Assembly: GCA_002435755.1 (NCBI GenBank)
Contig: DIYH01000024.1
Coordinates: forward strand, 434,001-498,000
DNA from: Flammeovirgaceae bacterium UBA6059
GTDB taxonomy: Bacteria; Bacteroidota; Bacteroidia; Cytophagales; Cyclobacteriaceae
DNA length: 64,000 nt
Direction: 5' to 3'
Part shown: piece after piece, positions 9,801 to 17,460 of the stretch
Layout: each line of letters opens with the position of its first letter
How positions within the stretch are numbered: the stretch's first letter is position 1
Notes under the pieces: generated by a model
The model's input: only the letters and a program-made list of their open reading frames with translations
Told to the model about the DNA's origin: nothing
Database searches by the model: none
Position numbers and translations under genes: made by a program

Positions 9801-9932
9801 TGTGACACGCCCACTCATTCCACCAGGACCAATGGCCCGTGGTTTCATGGCTTTGAGTAATTCCATATCGAGTTTCTGAGCTAGCAGTGCAAATGGCAAT
9901 AGAGCGAGTAGGAGAAGGATCGATTTTTTCAT
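6837..9932 (-). CDS. Secreted BNR-repeat / sortilin (VPS10)-like beta-propeller protein
   Basis: From the ATG at 9932 the protein has 1031 residues and a signal peptide (MKKSILLLLALLPFALLAQ); a GTG six codons upstream is less likely. The bulk consists of repeated Asp-box/BNR motifs of the form SxDGGxTW, for example YKSLDGGKTW, YRTKDGGQTW, YITQDGGDNW, YRSDDGGATW and LTQDGGTTW, which form one or two large beta-propellers as in sortilin-like and glycosidase-like surface proteins. The C-terminal 300 residues carry an Ig-like strand pattern (PGTYTVRLTG) and a coiled-coil stretch (DLEQRNAFIEEYLELRQQTA). No sialidase catalytic signature is evident, so a binding or peptidase-associated role is possible. 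It is probably periplasmic or on the outer membrane. It is transcribed alone. Confidence 0.85.
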   Translation of the reverse strand: MKKSILLLLALLPFALLAQKLDMELLKAMKPRAIGPGGMSGRVTAVTAQRDNNNIIYCGTASGGLWKSTSGGVYWEPIFDHEKAASIGSIAIDPTNPSIIWVGTGEGNPRNSQTQGYGIYKSLDGGKTWQHLGLEKTRSIHRLAINPLDPGIVYAGVFGSQWGDHSERGVYRTKDGGQTWERILHTNTSSGVADLVMDPTNPNKLMVAMWEFRRDPWFFKSGGDGSGLYITQDGGDNWTKKSSADGLPEGQLGRMGLAIAASKPNVAYALVESKKNALYRSDDGGATWKMQADKGIGNRPFYYAEIHVDPQNENRIYNLWTFVTKSEDGGRTFQNLLPWNNSPNNIHVDHHAWYIDPNDPNFLLDGNDGGLAISRDGGKRWQFVENIPVGQYYHINVDDEVPYNIYGGMQDNGSWKGPSQVWGNGGIRNHYWEELAFGDGFDVVPDGSDNNYVFAMSQKGNLLRYDTRTGEQKFVKPVHPDGEFLRFNWNAGIAADPHDEKSIYFGSQYLHKSSDRGETWTILSPDLTTNDPKKQNQTESGGLTYDVTGAENHTTILSIAPSPVNKDVIWVGTDDGNVQLTQDGGTTWTNLVKNIKGAPSGAWVTQIQASTYDAAESFVVINDYRREDWGLYVYRTKDYGKSWAQVADASQVWGYGLSIAQDPIAPDLMFLGTEFGLYVTIDGGTNWTQWTEGFPTVSTMDLIIQPTAHDLVIGTFGRSAYVMDDIRPLRALAQNGIQQLDEPLTVYEPATAYLAIWKEAFGTRCAGDGLFFGENKEYGALISYSLDSKDSVQAEILDADGSVIRTLALSGNKGLNRFTWKLDRKGVSVGKVETGDFELAGPVVMPGTYTVRLTGNDQTVETKLEVKLDPRKEVTDQDLEQRNAFIEEYLELRQQTADLEKGLNDALGSLDKLESVLGIQEGDVSELKNQIKDIRTKAKELLTLINPPSDVQGIYRDPLIVSSRLGATRQYVLSTAIQMSNWEAPNATEKMEMAHTRNAVASAATEINGFLEGDWQAFRESVQEMKLRVLE

Positions 9933-10066
9933 GGTTGAATAGTTAATCACTGGGTTAAAATAGTCAATGTGACCCTCAGAAGATGGACAAATAGGGTGGA
10001 TGGTAGCAGACTAATGCCAAGCAGTGGTCTAACTCTAATCCACTAGTACCGTACAACAAGGTGCGC

Positions 10067-11035
10067 ATGAATATCACTTTTCTATTCATCTTATTTGGCT
10101 ATGTAGCGGGTATGATATTCTTTAAGAATCTGCTGAACCTGAATACGAAAGGCTATCGACTTCATGCTTGGCAGTTGATAGGATGGTCACTTTTCTTGAT
10201 GGTGTGTTTTGGCTTACCAGCCAATGTATTACCACACTTGATGTTACTCTATCCTCCAGTATTATTTTGGATGAGTCCTTTGATATACTTTATGTTGAGG
10301 AGTAGACCTAGAAAAAGCTATCAGCAGATCAGTCATATCTGGTGGCATAGAGCCCCGACTATACTCAGCTTGATCGTTCTATTACCCTATCTCATACTAG
10401 ATGCATCTGACAAGCTCGATTTATATCGGAGTAAATCAGTCATTATTACCATAATGGATTGGATTTGGGTTGTTTTTGCCTCGGGCTATGGAATTATTCT
10501 GATAAGAAAGGTATCAGTTAAATCGGATAGCCGGGTCTTTCCACTTTTTGTATGGTGCTTATTTATGTGCTGTATGATCATTTGGTTTGTTTCAGGTTTT
10601 AAGCATAGTCTAATACCTATTTCAGGGTTATTGCTACTCAACTTGAGTACAGCCTATTACATCTGGACTAGTGATCATCATAAAAGCAAAGGTGTTAGTA
10701 AAGCTGTGCCTGATCTGGGTGTATTTATGAAAACCCGTCAACCCTATCTGGATCAGGACCTCAACTTGAGTAAGCTAGCTGACCTACTGGATATTTCCGT
10801 AGCTCAGCTTTCGAAATGGCTTAATCAGGAACCTTACAAATCCTATAATCACTATATCAATAAACTCAGAGTGCAGGCAGCTATCCATTTGCTTCGTAAT
10901 CCAGACAATAATCGATATAAGCTTGAAGCGTTGGCTCATCAATCTGGCTTCAAGTCTCTGACTACTTTCAATGCAGCTTTCAAAAAACATACAGGTAAGA
11001 CACCAAAGCAATACAGAACATTGACGGAATCATAA
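10067..11035 (+). CDS. AraC-family regulator with N-terminal membrane domain
   Basis: The protein has about 322 residues from the ATG at 10067, preceded by AAGG; a GTG two codons earlier is possible. The first 210 residues contain about seven hydrophobic segments (for example FLFILFGYVAGMIFF and TILSLIVLLPYLIL). The C-terminal 100 residues are an AraC-type double helix-turn-helix: LNLSKLADLLDISVAQLSKWLNQ and then LEALAHQSGFKSLTTFNAAFKKHTGKTP. Membrane-anchored AraC proteins of this kind are frequent in Bacteroidota and probably sense an envelope signal. It is divergent from the BNR protein (6837-9932) and lies just upstream of the HExxH peptidase gene, and either could be its target. Confidence 0.85.
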   Translation: MNITFLFILFGYVAGMIFFKNLLNLNTKGYRLHAWQLIGWSLFLMVCFGLPANVLPHLMLLYPPVLFWMSPLIYFMLRSRPRKSYQQISHIWWHRAPTILSLIVLLPYLILDASDKLDLYRSKSVIITIMDWIWVVFASGYGIILIRKVSVKSDSRVFPLFVWCLFMCCMIIWFVSGFKHSLIPISGLLLLNLSTAYYIWTSDHHKSKGVSKAVPDLGVFMKTRQPYLDQDLNLSKLADLLDISVAQLSKWLNQEPYKSYNHYINKLRVQAAIHLLRNPDNNRYKLEALAHQSGFKSLTTFNAAFKKHTGKTPKQYRTLTES

Positions 11036-11121
11036 ATCCGTCAGTATTTACCAATCTGAAATTCTCCGGTACCAACTGAGATGCGTCTTTTCGCATAAGT
11101 CAAAACTAAAAATAGGAGCTT

Positions 11122-11895
11122 ATGAAGAAGATGATAGTATTTACTTTTCTATGGTGCGCTGCAACTATAGCATATGCACAGAAAGCGGAAAAAACGTTGG
11201 AAGGTGATGGTTACCAGTTAAGTTATCAAAGCAGTGATCCTTACATGCCAGTGATTCAGACATATGTCTCTGAAGGTCTAGCGTTTGTTTCAGAATTCCT
11301 TGATGGTGAGTTCAAGGAGACGGTGACTGTGAGACTTTTTGCCTCCCGTGAAAAGCTCGACGCGGCATGGAGCCAGGAGTGGGGTATGCCTGGATTCAAA
11401 ACTGAGTGCTGGATGGTGGGTAGTGGTATAGCAAGCAAGCTTGATGTGCTATCGCCAAATGTCTGGCAAGAGCAGGCATGCGAGCATGATCCGAAAGATT
11501 CTATAGAGATCAAGCAATTGGTCTTTCACGAGTTGACGCATGTGCTGCATAGCGACTACAACCGGTCCCGGATGTTCGATGACATTAGAAACATCGATTG
11601 GTTAGTTGAAGGGCTGGCAACTTATGTGTCAGGCCAGCTGGATGAAGAAAGGTTTGGACGAGTGAAGACTTACGTTGAGGAAACCGGAGGACCTGGTGAG
11701 TTGGCACTTTTTTGGAAAGGTGAACATAAATATGGTTTATCTGGCTCAATGATGGCTTATATCGATCAGGCCTATGGACGCAAAGTTCTTATCCAGCTAA
11801 TGGAATATAATTACCTGGAGGATGTCCTATCCATAATGAAAACAACAGAACCATTGCTCATTGAGCAATGGCGGGAATTTGTATTGACACGTTGA
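11122..11895 (+). CDS. Secreted gluzincin-type metallopeptidase (peptidase MA-like)
   Basis: This 257-residue protein has a signal peptide (MKKMIVFTFLWCAATIAYAQ). The zinc motif HELTH is at residues 136-140, followed by VLHSDY. About 20 residues later WLVEGLATYVSG supplies Glu163, the expected third zinc ligand of gluzincins. The spacing fits the peptidase_MA-like family, where the helix after the zinc site carries the E-G-x-A-x-Y pattern. A good ribosome site (AGGAG at 11114-11118) precedes the ATG, which is unusual in this window. It would act in the periplasm or outside the cell, on an unknown substrate. The upstream AraC gene is in the same direction 86 bp away. Confidence 0.8.
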   Translation: MKKMIVFTFLWCAATIAYAQKAEKTLEGDGYQLSYQSSDPYMPVIQTYVSEGLAFVSEFLDGEFKETVTVRLFASREKLDAAWSQEWGMPGFKTECWMVGSGIASKLDVLSPNVWQEQACEHDPKDSIEIKQLVFHELTHVLHSDYNRSRMFDDIRNIDWLVEGLATYVSGQLDEERFGRVKTYVEETGGPGELALFWKGEHKYGLSGSMMAYIDQAYGRKVLIQLMEYNYLEDVLSIMKTTEPLLIEQWREFVLTR

Positions 11896-11966
11896 TTTAG
11901 GTTGATTTGATCAACAGATCAGATACAGCTTTGCCTAAGCTCTTCAATACTTGATAGCTTTAAAGC

Positions 11967-13157
11967 ATGATGGCTGCAAATGCGTCAATGAATAATCACT
12001 ACGACTGTCTGATCATTGGGGGAGGTCCTGCAGGTTCTTCAGCGGCCTATACCCTGGCTAAGGCCGGTCAAGAAGTGTGTCTGGTAGACAAGAGCGAGTT
12101 TCCTAGAAACAAGCTATGTGGTGGTTTACTCACACTTCGGAGTAAAAAGGTTTTTGAGCAGGTATTCGGTGCAAGTTGGGAGCCATCTTATGAATTCGAT
12201 GCTTCAAGTATGAAGTTGCTCCATAAAGATAAGTTGCTCACTGTAGTTGATGATTACAGTCGGCTATACTTTTGCCAGCGCTATCATTTCGACGATTACT
12301 TGTTGAGTTTGGCTCAAAGTGCCGGAGCTAGTAGCAAACTGGGAGCCTCTGTTATCAATATTGACCTCAATAGAAAGGTCTGCCGATTAAGGTCTGGAGA
12401 GGAGGTCAGTTATGACTATCTGATCGGGGCGGATGGGGCTAATAGTTTTGTGGCCAAAACCCTGTTCACTGCTTCCTTCAACAAGGACACCATTGGATTC
12501 GCTTTGGAGTGCGAGTTGCCCAGAGAAGCCTGTAAGGGAGATAGCGATCTTAAGACTCCAGAAGTCTATTTCGGATTGGTCAAATGGGGGTATGGGTGGG
12601 TGTTTCCGAAGAAAGAAACTTTGACGGTAGGTCTAGGTGGGCGTCACAGCATTAACCCTGATTTGCAAAAACAATTTCGTACTTTTCTTAAGCAACGCTT
12701 TGGTGATGTTGCGGTTCCAAAAGTTAAGGGGCACTATATACCATGCGGAGATTATCGAAAACAACCAGGAAGTGAAAATGTCCTATTGATAGGAGATGCG
12801 GCTGGGCTGGTTGAACCTATTACCGGAGAGGGAATAGCGTTCGCGATGCAAAGCGGATATATGGCAGCTCAGTCGATCATCGAAAATACAGGAGCTGAAG
12901 CGTCGACAGAAAACCTCTTTGCTCAATATATGCTGAAGTATTCGGACATTTCTACATCGCTCAAGTATGCCAGGGCCTTGAGTTACCTTATCTTCCCCGC
13001 GATTGGCCAAAAGCTATTTGTGAAGGCATTACCCAAGACTCGTGCGCTACCTCGAATGCACATGGACCTCATGGCAGATGAGATCGATTATCGAGAGTAT
13101 ATACGTTATCTTATAGTGAATATGCCTAAAGGTATTTTGAGACAACTAGTGACTTGA
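11967..13157 (+). CDS. FAD-dependent oxidoreductase, geranylgeranyl reductase family
   Basis: This 396-residue flavoprotein starts with the dinucleotide-binding fold CLIIGGGPAGSSAAYTLAKAG (GGGPAG at 18-23), with the ribose-binding acidic residue in CLVDKSEFPRNKLCGG. The sequence RNKLCGG is the PxxKxCG-type signature of the geranylgeranyl reductase family. A second FAD motif, LLIGDAAGLVEPITGEGIAFAM, lies near residue 272. Members reduce isoprenoid chains or act as halogenase-like monooxygenases, and the substrate here is not known. No halogenase WxWxIP signature is seen; instead GYGWVFPK is present, as is usual for the reductases. It is a single-gene unit. The start at 11967 is chosen as the first ATG, but a second ATG at 11988 is equally close to the fold. 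Confidence 0.85.
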   Translation: MMAANASMNNHYDCLIIGGGPAGSSAAYTLAKAGQEVCLVDKSEFPRNKLCGGLLTLRSKKVFEQVFGASWEPSYEFDASSMKLLHKDKLLTVVDDYSRLYFCQRYHFDDYLLSLAQSAGASSKLGASVINIDLNRKVCRLRSGEEVSYDYLIGADGANSFVAKTLFTASFNKDTIGFALECELPREACKGDSDLKTPEVYFGLVKWGYGWVFPKKETLTVGLGGRHSINPDLQKQFRTFLKQRFGDVAVPKVKGHYIPCGDYRKQPGSENVLLIGDAAGLVEPITGEGIAFAMQSGYMAAQSIIENTGAEASTENLFAQYMLKYSDISTSLKYARALSYLIFPAIGQKLFVKALPKTRALPRMHMDLMADEIDYREYIRYLIVNMPKGILRQLVT

Positions 13158-13207
13158 AGCTTAGCAAGCCATAAAACAAGGTATTTCATGCATCATTTAG
13201 GTCACTT

Positions 13208-13732
13208 TCAATTCGAGTCAAAGCTTCTAGGTATCCGATTGACTTCTGTCTCCTTATCAAAAATCCAGGAAATGATCCACCAACGATCATCCTGGTAAAT
13301 CAATTGAATGCTGTTGATACCTCTCCTTTCGACTGGCCCATCTTCAACGAGTTGGGTTTGATAGGTACTCCAGACATGGGCAATGTTGCCAAAGATCCGA
13401 ACCTCTCGATTGACCTCTGACTCGAAAAAATCCGTTTCCATGATCATGGCATCAGTATCACCATGAAACTCATTGAGCGCTAGCACCACCTGCTCACCGT
13501 TGCTTCTGGTGTAGGCATATATAGCATCAGGATGATGGAGCGAACGATCCCGTGCCCATTGTCGCTTGGCACCTTTAGCTCCGGACACGACCTCATAGCT
13601 GGCCTTCATTAGCCCGGAAATAGAGGATACATCTTCAGGGAACGGGTAAGTCTGAGCAGAAGCATTGGGCATGGTGAATGACTTTAGAAGTAGCATTAGA
13701 CTACAACTCAGGATGGACTTGAAATTGAGCAT
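13208..13732 (-). CDS. Secreted NTF2/SnoaL-like protein
   Basis: This 174-residue protein has a signal peptide ending in NASAQ at about residue 27. The mature part resembles a SnoaL/DUF4440-like cone: an N-terminal helix, then FFESEVNREVRIFGNIAHVWSTY and INSIQLIYQDDRWWIISWIFD, the paired C-terminal strands typical of the fold. NTF2-like proteins of this secreted type have varied or unknown roles, so no reaction can be given. It converges on the flavoprotein gene with a gap of 50 bp. Confidence 0.75.
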   Translation of the reverse strand: MLNFKSILSCSLMLLLKSFTMPNASAQTYPFPEDVSSISGLMKASYEVVSGAKGAKRQWARDRSLHHPDAIYAYTRSNGEQVVLALNEFHGDTDAMIMETDFFESEVNREVRIFGNIAHVWSTYQTQLVEDGPVERRGINSIQLIYQDDRWWIISWIFDKETEVNRIPRSFDSN

Positions 13733-13848
13733 GACGAAATATCTTATTCGCTGCTAAGCAAACTTTAATAAGGCTTTTTAGAAAAAACCTTATTTAGATG
13801 GGCCTGGATATTATTTAGTTGAGTGAATTGCTAATGTCAAATGATCAG

Positions 13849-14175
13849 CTAAAGAAGACGAGTGCTCAGAGCGCGTGTGAGACATTCACGGTAGCTCCCA
13901 CCAACATTGATTTTGTGTCCCTTAAGGTGGACTTGTTGATCTTCGAAGTAATCGACGTTTGCCAGGTTGATGATGTAGGAGAGGTGTACTCTCATAAACC
14001 TATCTGGCAGTAGGTCAATGAGGTCTTTGAGCGAGCGATAGTAGATATGCTTTTCTTTTGAGGTGACGATCTCTACATAATTACCCAGACCTTTGATCAG
14101 CAATATGTCATCGAAGAATATCTTAGTTATTCTTTTCCCTGATTTGATGAAAACAAAATTCTCCTCAGTGGTCAT
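13849..14175 (-). CDS. Stand-alone LytTR DNA-binding protein
   Basis: This 108-residue protein is almost entirely a LytTR domain: FVFIKSGKRITKIFFDDILLIKG, NYVEIVTSKEKHIYYRSLKDLIDLL, FMRVHLSYIINLANVDYF and a final KINVGGSYRECL. LytTR domains usually follow a receiver domain, but here a TGA sits four codons before the ATG, so no receiver is attached. It could be a natural single-domain regulator or the surviving end of a response regulator. No sensor kinase gene lies next to it. A second LytTR protein (18726-19499) has a membrane domain instead. Confidence 0.8.
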   Translation of the reverse strand: MTTEENFVFIKSGKRITKIFFDDILLIKGLGNYVEIVTSKEKHIYYRSLKDLIDLLPDRFMRVHLSYIINLANVDYFEDQQVHLKGHKINVGGSYRECLTRALSTRLL

Positions 14176-14619
14176 TGGAGTGGCAATTCAAGTTTCGTTA
14201 CAATGCTATACTAAATGTATGGAAATCAAAGACCGGTTTCAAACATCAATCTACTATTGCCGCTACCTACAGTCGTTTTAATTGCTCTGGAATATGTGAT
14301 TTCTTCCTTCAAATGTTAACTCAAACCATAGTTTATTCCAGGTATGGTGATGTTTGGGAGTAAAAATTTGGATAATGGTAATTTTTACAAAACGTTCAAT
14401 CTTCTTCAGATCAGGATTACCATTCTTTCAATAATTTCAGTGTGGTTTTTGCTCATTGAAATCTTTTCAAAGCAAGGTGTCAGGTGTTCGAATAAGTACA
14501 ACGGTAGTCGTTGGTCCCAGTTTTCAATTGCCACAGTGCGAATGTATTATTGTCTGAAAAGTACTGGCTCAATGCGAGTCATATAGAGTCTTTAACCTAT
14601 CCAACAAGTACAAAGAGCA
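14176..14619. other. Intergenic region, 444 bp, no supported gene
   Basis: This stretch separates the divergent LytTR and aminotransferase genes. An 80-codon open frame on the plus strand (14344-14586) contains one hydrophobic segment but has no ribosome site, no family resemblance and unusual composition, so I do not call it. The region is AT-rich and must hold the promoters of both flanking genes. I see no clear TAnnTTTG/TTG pair, no hairpin terminator and no repeat. Confidence 0.5.
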
Positions 14620-15804
14620 ATGAAATCTACTAGACGCCAACTTCTCAAAACCGGACTACTAACGGTAGGAGGCCTTACGATGGCACCTCACTTAAGCATC
14701 TCTGAACCATGGCGTAGCACCCCGAAGATGGATGCTTCCGGTAATGTGCTGTATAGCCCTTTCTTCAAGGAATATATCGACGAGCCCTTTGAGGAGCCGA
14801 AGCAGATATTAGCGAAGCTGAATGCAAATGAAAACCCTCATGGTCCTTCACCGAAGGCAGTTAAAGCTTTGCAAGAGGGTGCGAGTCTGGGCAATCGCTA
14901 CGCTTGGAGAGAGCTTTTTGGTTTGATGGACAAGATAGCCGAAAAGGAGGGTGTAACTTCTAAGAACATCATGATGGGTCCGGGATCATCGGACTTGCTA
15001 GAAAAGACAGGTGTCGTACTTTTTCTTGAAGGTGGTAACATCGTCTCTGCAGACCCGGCCTACATGTCTATGATCCGTGTGGCCGAGGCTACCGGCGCTT
15101 CATGGAAGGGTATTCCACTCAAAAAAGACTGGTCGCATGACCTTGATGCCATGGAAAAGGCGATTGACAAGGACACCAAGTTGGTTTACATCTGTAACCC
15201 CAACAATCCGACTGGCTCGCTAACAGATGCGAAGAAGCTTGAAGACTTCTGCCGACGTGTTTCTGAAAGAGTTCCGGTCTTTGTAGATGAAGCCTACCTG
15301 GAGTTTCAGGAGGAATCAGATCAGAAGAGCATGGTTTCACTCGTTGCGGAGGGTAAAAATGTGATAGTAGCCAGGACGTTTTCCAAAATCCATGGCATGG
15401 CCGGCATTAGAGTGGGCTATGTGGTAGCCCAGGAAGAAACCCTAGATGGCATACAATCGATTACCCGAGCTGGGATGGGCATTACCTATCCTTCGATCAT
15501 GGCGGCCACTGCGAGTATGGATGATGTCGAGTTCCTTACCATGTCTCGAGCGAAGAATACTGAGGCACGCAACTATGTGTGTGAAGAGCTAGAGAAGATG
15601 GGCTTTGATTACATCCCATCAGCAACCAGTTTTGTATTGTTTCCTATCGAAATGGAAGGTAAACCCTTCTTAGAGAAGATGCGCAATCAGCAGGTGGCGG
15701 TCAGAGCATTTGATATCATGGACCGTAACTGGTGTCGCGTGAGTATGGGCACCATGGAGGAGATGAAGCTTTTCGTAGGTGCTCTGGGTACGGTGCTGAG
15801 CTAA
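14620..15804 (+). CDS. Tat-exported histidinol-phosphate-aminotransferase-like enzyme
   Basis: This 394-residue class I/II PLP aminotransferase resembles HisC. NPNNPTGS (193-200) binds the cofactor region, VDEAYLEF supplies the PLP Asp and Tyr, and ARTFSKIHGMAGIRVGY contains the Schiff-base lysine Lys256. The N-terminus is a twin-arginine signal: STRRQLLK followed by the hydrophobic TGLLTVGGLTM and a cleavage-like region. Tat export is suitable for an enzyme folded around a cofactor, so it probably works in the periplasm. The reaction would be amino transfer to a keto acid or an aldehyde, but a biosynthetic histidine role is unlikely outside the cytoplasm. It is followed 21 bp later by an AEC transporter gene and probably shares its operon. 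Confidence 0.85.
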   Translation: MKSTRRQLLKTGLLTVGGLTMAPHLSISEPWRSTPKMDASGNVLYSPFFKEYIDEPFEEPKQILAKLNANENPHGPSPKAVKALQEGASLGNRYAWRELFGLMDKIAEKEGVTSKNIMMGPGSSDLLEKTGVVLFLEGGNIVSADPAYMSMIRVAEATGASWKGIPLKKDWSHDLDAMEKAIDKDTKLVYICNPNNPTGSLTDAKKLEDFCRRVSERVPVFVDEAYLEFQEESDQKSMVSLVAEGKNVIVARTFSKIHGMAGIRVGYVVAQEETLDGIQSITRAGMGITYPSIMAATASMDDVEFLTMSRAKNTEARNYVCEELEKMGFDYIPSATSFVLFPIEMEGKPFLEKMRNQQVAVRAFDIMDRNWCRVSMGTMEEMKLFVGALGTVLS

Positions 15805-15825
15805 TTCTGCATTGGTGCTTTAAGC

Positions 15826-16959
15826 GTGGAAAAGACAATTGGTTTACTCTTGATGATTGGTTTGGGGCTGCTCTTGCAGCGCAAGATCAGTACCTCAGAT
15901 CATCTCACCGGGCTCAAAGTCCTTATTCTTAGCCTGGCATTACCTGCCACCATATTTGTGGCATTGCTTAACGTAGAGCTTAGCGAGAACATGCTCATTT
16001 TTCCCATGATGGCATTGCTTATCAATGGCATATTATTGGGCGCCACCTATTTGAATAAATACCTATTTCCATCAATCCATAGTGCTCGTCGGCGTACGCT
16101 GATGATGTTACTGCCGTCACTCGCGCCAGGCTTGTCATGCTTTCCATTCTTATCAGAATATCTTGGTGAAGAGTCAGTGGCATTGGCTGCTTTAGCAGAC
16201 GTGGGCAACAAACTTTTTGTCTTGTTACTGCTCTATCTGTTGGCTATGCACTGGTATCATCGATTCAATAGCAATCAAGAAGTCCAAAGTAAGAGCAAGA
16301 TCAAACAATTACTTGTCGCACTTATTAGTGAACCTATCAACATGGTCATGATTGTCGCTATACTTATGCTGGGCTTTGGACTCAACCTTCAGGCTTTACC
16401 TGAGAGTATTTCGGGGGTTATACTTCGCCTCAGCAGTATCATGGCACCATTGATCCTATTGTTTATAGGTCTGGCGGTCAAGATCAACCGCAAGGACTTT
16501 GGTCTGATTATCCAACTGTTGAGTGTTAGATCAGGCCTTCTTTTCCTTCTTAGTGGGTTCTTCATTATGCTTATACCTCAATTGTCACCCTCTGTCATGT
16601 TACTGGCCATCGTATTTCCTCAAAGCTCATGTAGCTTTTGGCCATTTGCACATATGAGTTCAGTAAATGGTATGGAAGAAGGGAAGAAGAAGACTTTCGA
16701 TATAAGCTTTGCGCTATCAGTACTGGCAGTGTCTTTGCCATTTTCTACGGTAGCGATTTTAGGGGTCTTAAGCTTTCAGTCATTCGCACTTGACCCATAT
16801 CATTTACTAGGAATTGGTGCTACCGCAATACTGCTTGCCTCACTACCACAGTTGATCGCTCGAATGAGATTCGTGACTTTCAAAAATATTGTGATAGAAG
16901 AGCAGACCCCTAATCAAAAGGAAATAGCAATCAATGAAGTGATAACTGAAGCCACCTAG
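15826..16959 (+). CDS. AEC-family permease (auxin efflux carrier-like)
   Basis: This 377-residue integral membrane protein has about ten hydrophobic segments, for example IGLLLMIGLGLLLQRKI at the N-terminus, LKVLILSLALPATIFVALLN and APLILLFIGLAVKI. The two-half layout and the LPATIF / QSSCSFWPFA patterns around broken helices match the AEC transporter family, which includes malonate and auxin carriers. The start is a GTG at 15826. Its place directly behind a periplasmic aminotransferase suggests transport of a related amino acid or keto acid, but this is inference from position only. A Lys/Glu-rich tail ends the protein. Confidence 0.8.
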   Translation: MEKTIGLLLMIGLGLLLQRKISTSDHLTGLKVLILSLALPATIFVALLNVELSENMLIFPMMALLINGILLGATYLNKYLFPSIHSARRRTLMMLLPSLAPGLSCFPFLSEYLGEESVALAALADVGNKLFVLLLLYLLAMHWYHRFNSNQEVQSKSKIKQLLVALISEPINMVMIVAILMLGFGLNLQALPESISGVILRLSSIMAPLILLFIGLAVKINRKDFGLIIQLLSVRSGLLFLLSGFFIMLIPQLSPSVMLLAIVFPQSSCSFWPFAHMSSVNGMEEGKKKTFDISFALSVLAVSLPFSTVAILGVLSFQSFALDPYHLLGIGATAILLASLPQLIARMRFVTFKNIVIEEQTPNQKEIAINEVITEAT

Positions 16960-16963
16960 GTCA

Positions 16964-16990
16964 TTGTGCAATGACATCTATTTACTTTTG
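16964..16990 (+). promoter_or_regulatory. Bacteroidota-type promoter candidate
   Basis: TACTTTTG at 16983-16990 fits the TAnnTTTG -7 element, with TTG at 16964-16966 as a possible -33 element. The spacing of 16 bp is slightly shorter than usual. It points at the degenerate secreted-protein frame that begins at 17050, which would explain a promoter with no intact gene behind it. Confidence 0.3.
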
Positions 16991-17049
16991 ATTACGCGGC
17001 TGTGATAGCACCCTACGTAAGTTTGAGTGATCAATCGTCACTGATACTT

Positions 17050-17390
17050 ATGAGACATCTTTATCCAACCTTTCGACTCATCCTTGTCATTATCGTTATG
17101 TTGTTACATCAACTGGGCTATGCTGATAATGTAGCATTGGCGAATATCAAACCGGTGTGTGATATAAATGCAGATGCTGAATTGTCAAATTGATCACAGA
17201 TACACAAAGGACTAACCCCCAAAACCTCAACGATTGGAATGATCCATGCACAACTGTCTAAACGAAAACAGGAAGCTTGAAAGAGTTAAGTTTGAATTCC
17301 TCCAATAATGTTTGTTCGGAGGCTAACAGCTTTGATTTGACAGTTATACGCGGTGATTTGATAAGATGTGGTCATCTAACTGCTATATAA
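17050..17390 (+). pseudogene. Degenerate secreted-protein remnant, possibly LRR-like
   Basis: An ATG at 17050 opens a clean signal peptide (MRHLYPTFRLILVIIVMLLH) and 47 residues to a TGA at 17191. A shift of one base there continues the text as LITDTQRTNPQNLNDWNDPC to a TAA at 17259, and the same frame goes on as TKTGSLKELSLNSSNNVCSE up to a TAA at 17388. The LxxWxDPC and LKELSLN patterns recall the cap and first repeat of leucine-rich-repeat proteins, but the match is weak. Two lesions in 340 bp point to decay. The remaining sequence to 17460 shows nothing further. Confidence 0.35.
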
Positions 17391-17460
17391 TAAAAAGTTT
17401 GATTGGTTTAGATAATTGAAGTCCTAATTGTCATCTGTTGTTCTTCATCTAGTTGGCTCA

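Noticed and set aside
14344..14586. 80-codon plus-strand frame with one hydrophobic segment
   Set aside because: No ribosome site, no family resemblance, odd composition; it lies in the promoter region between divergent genes.
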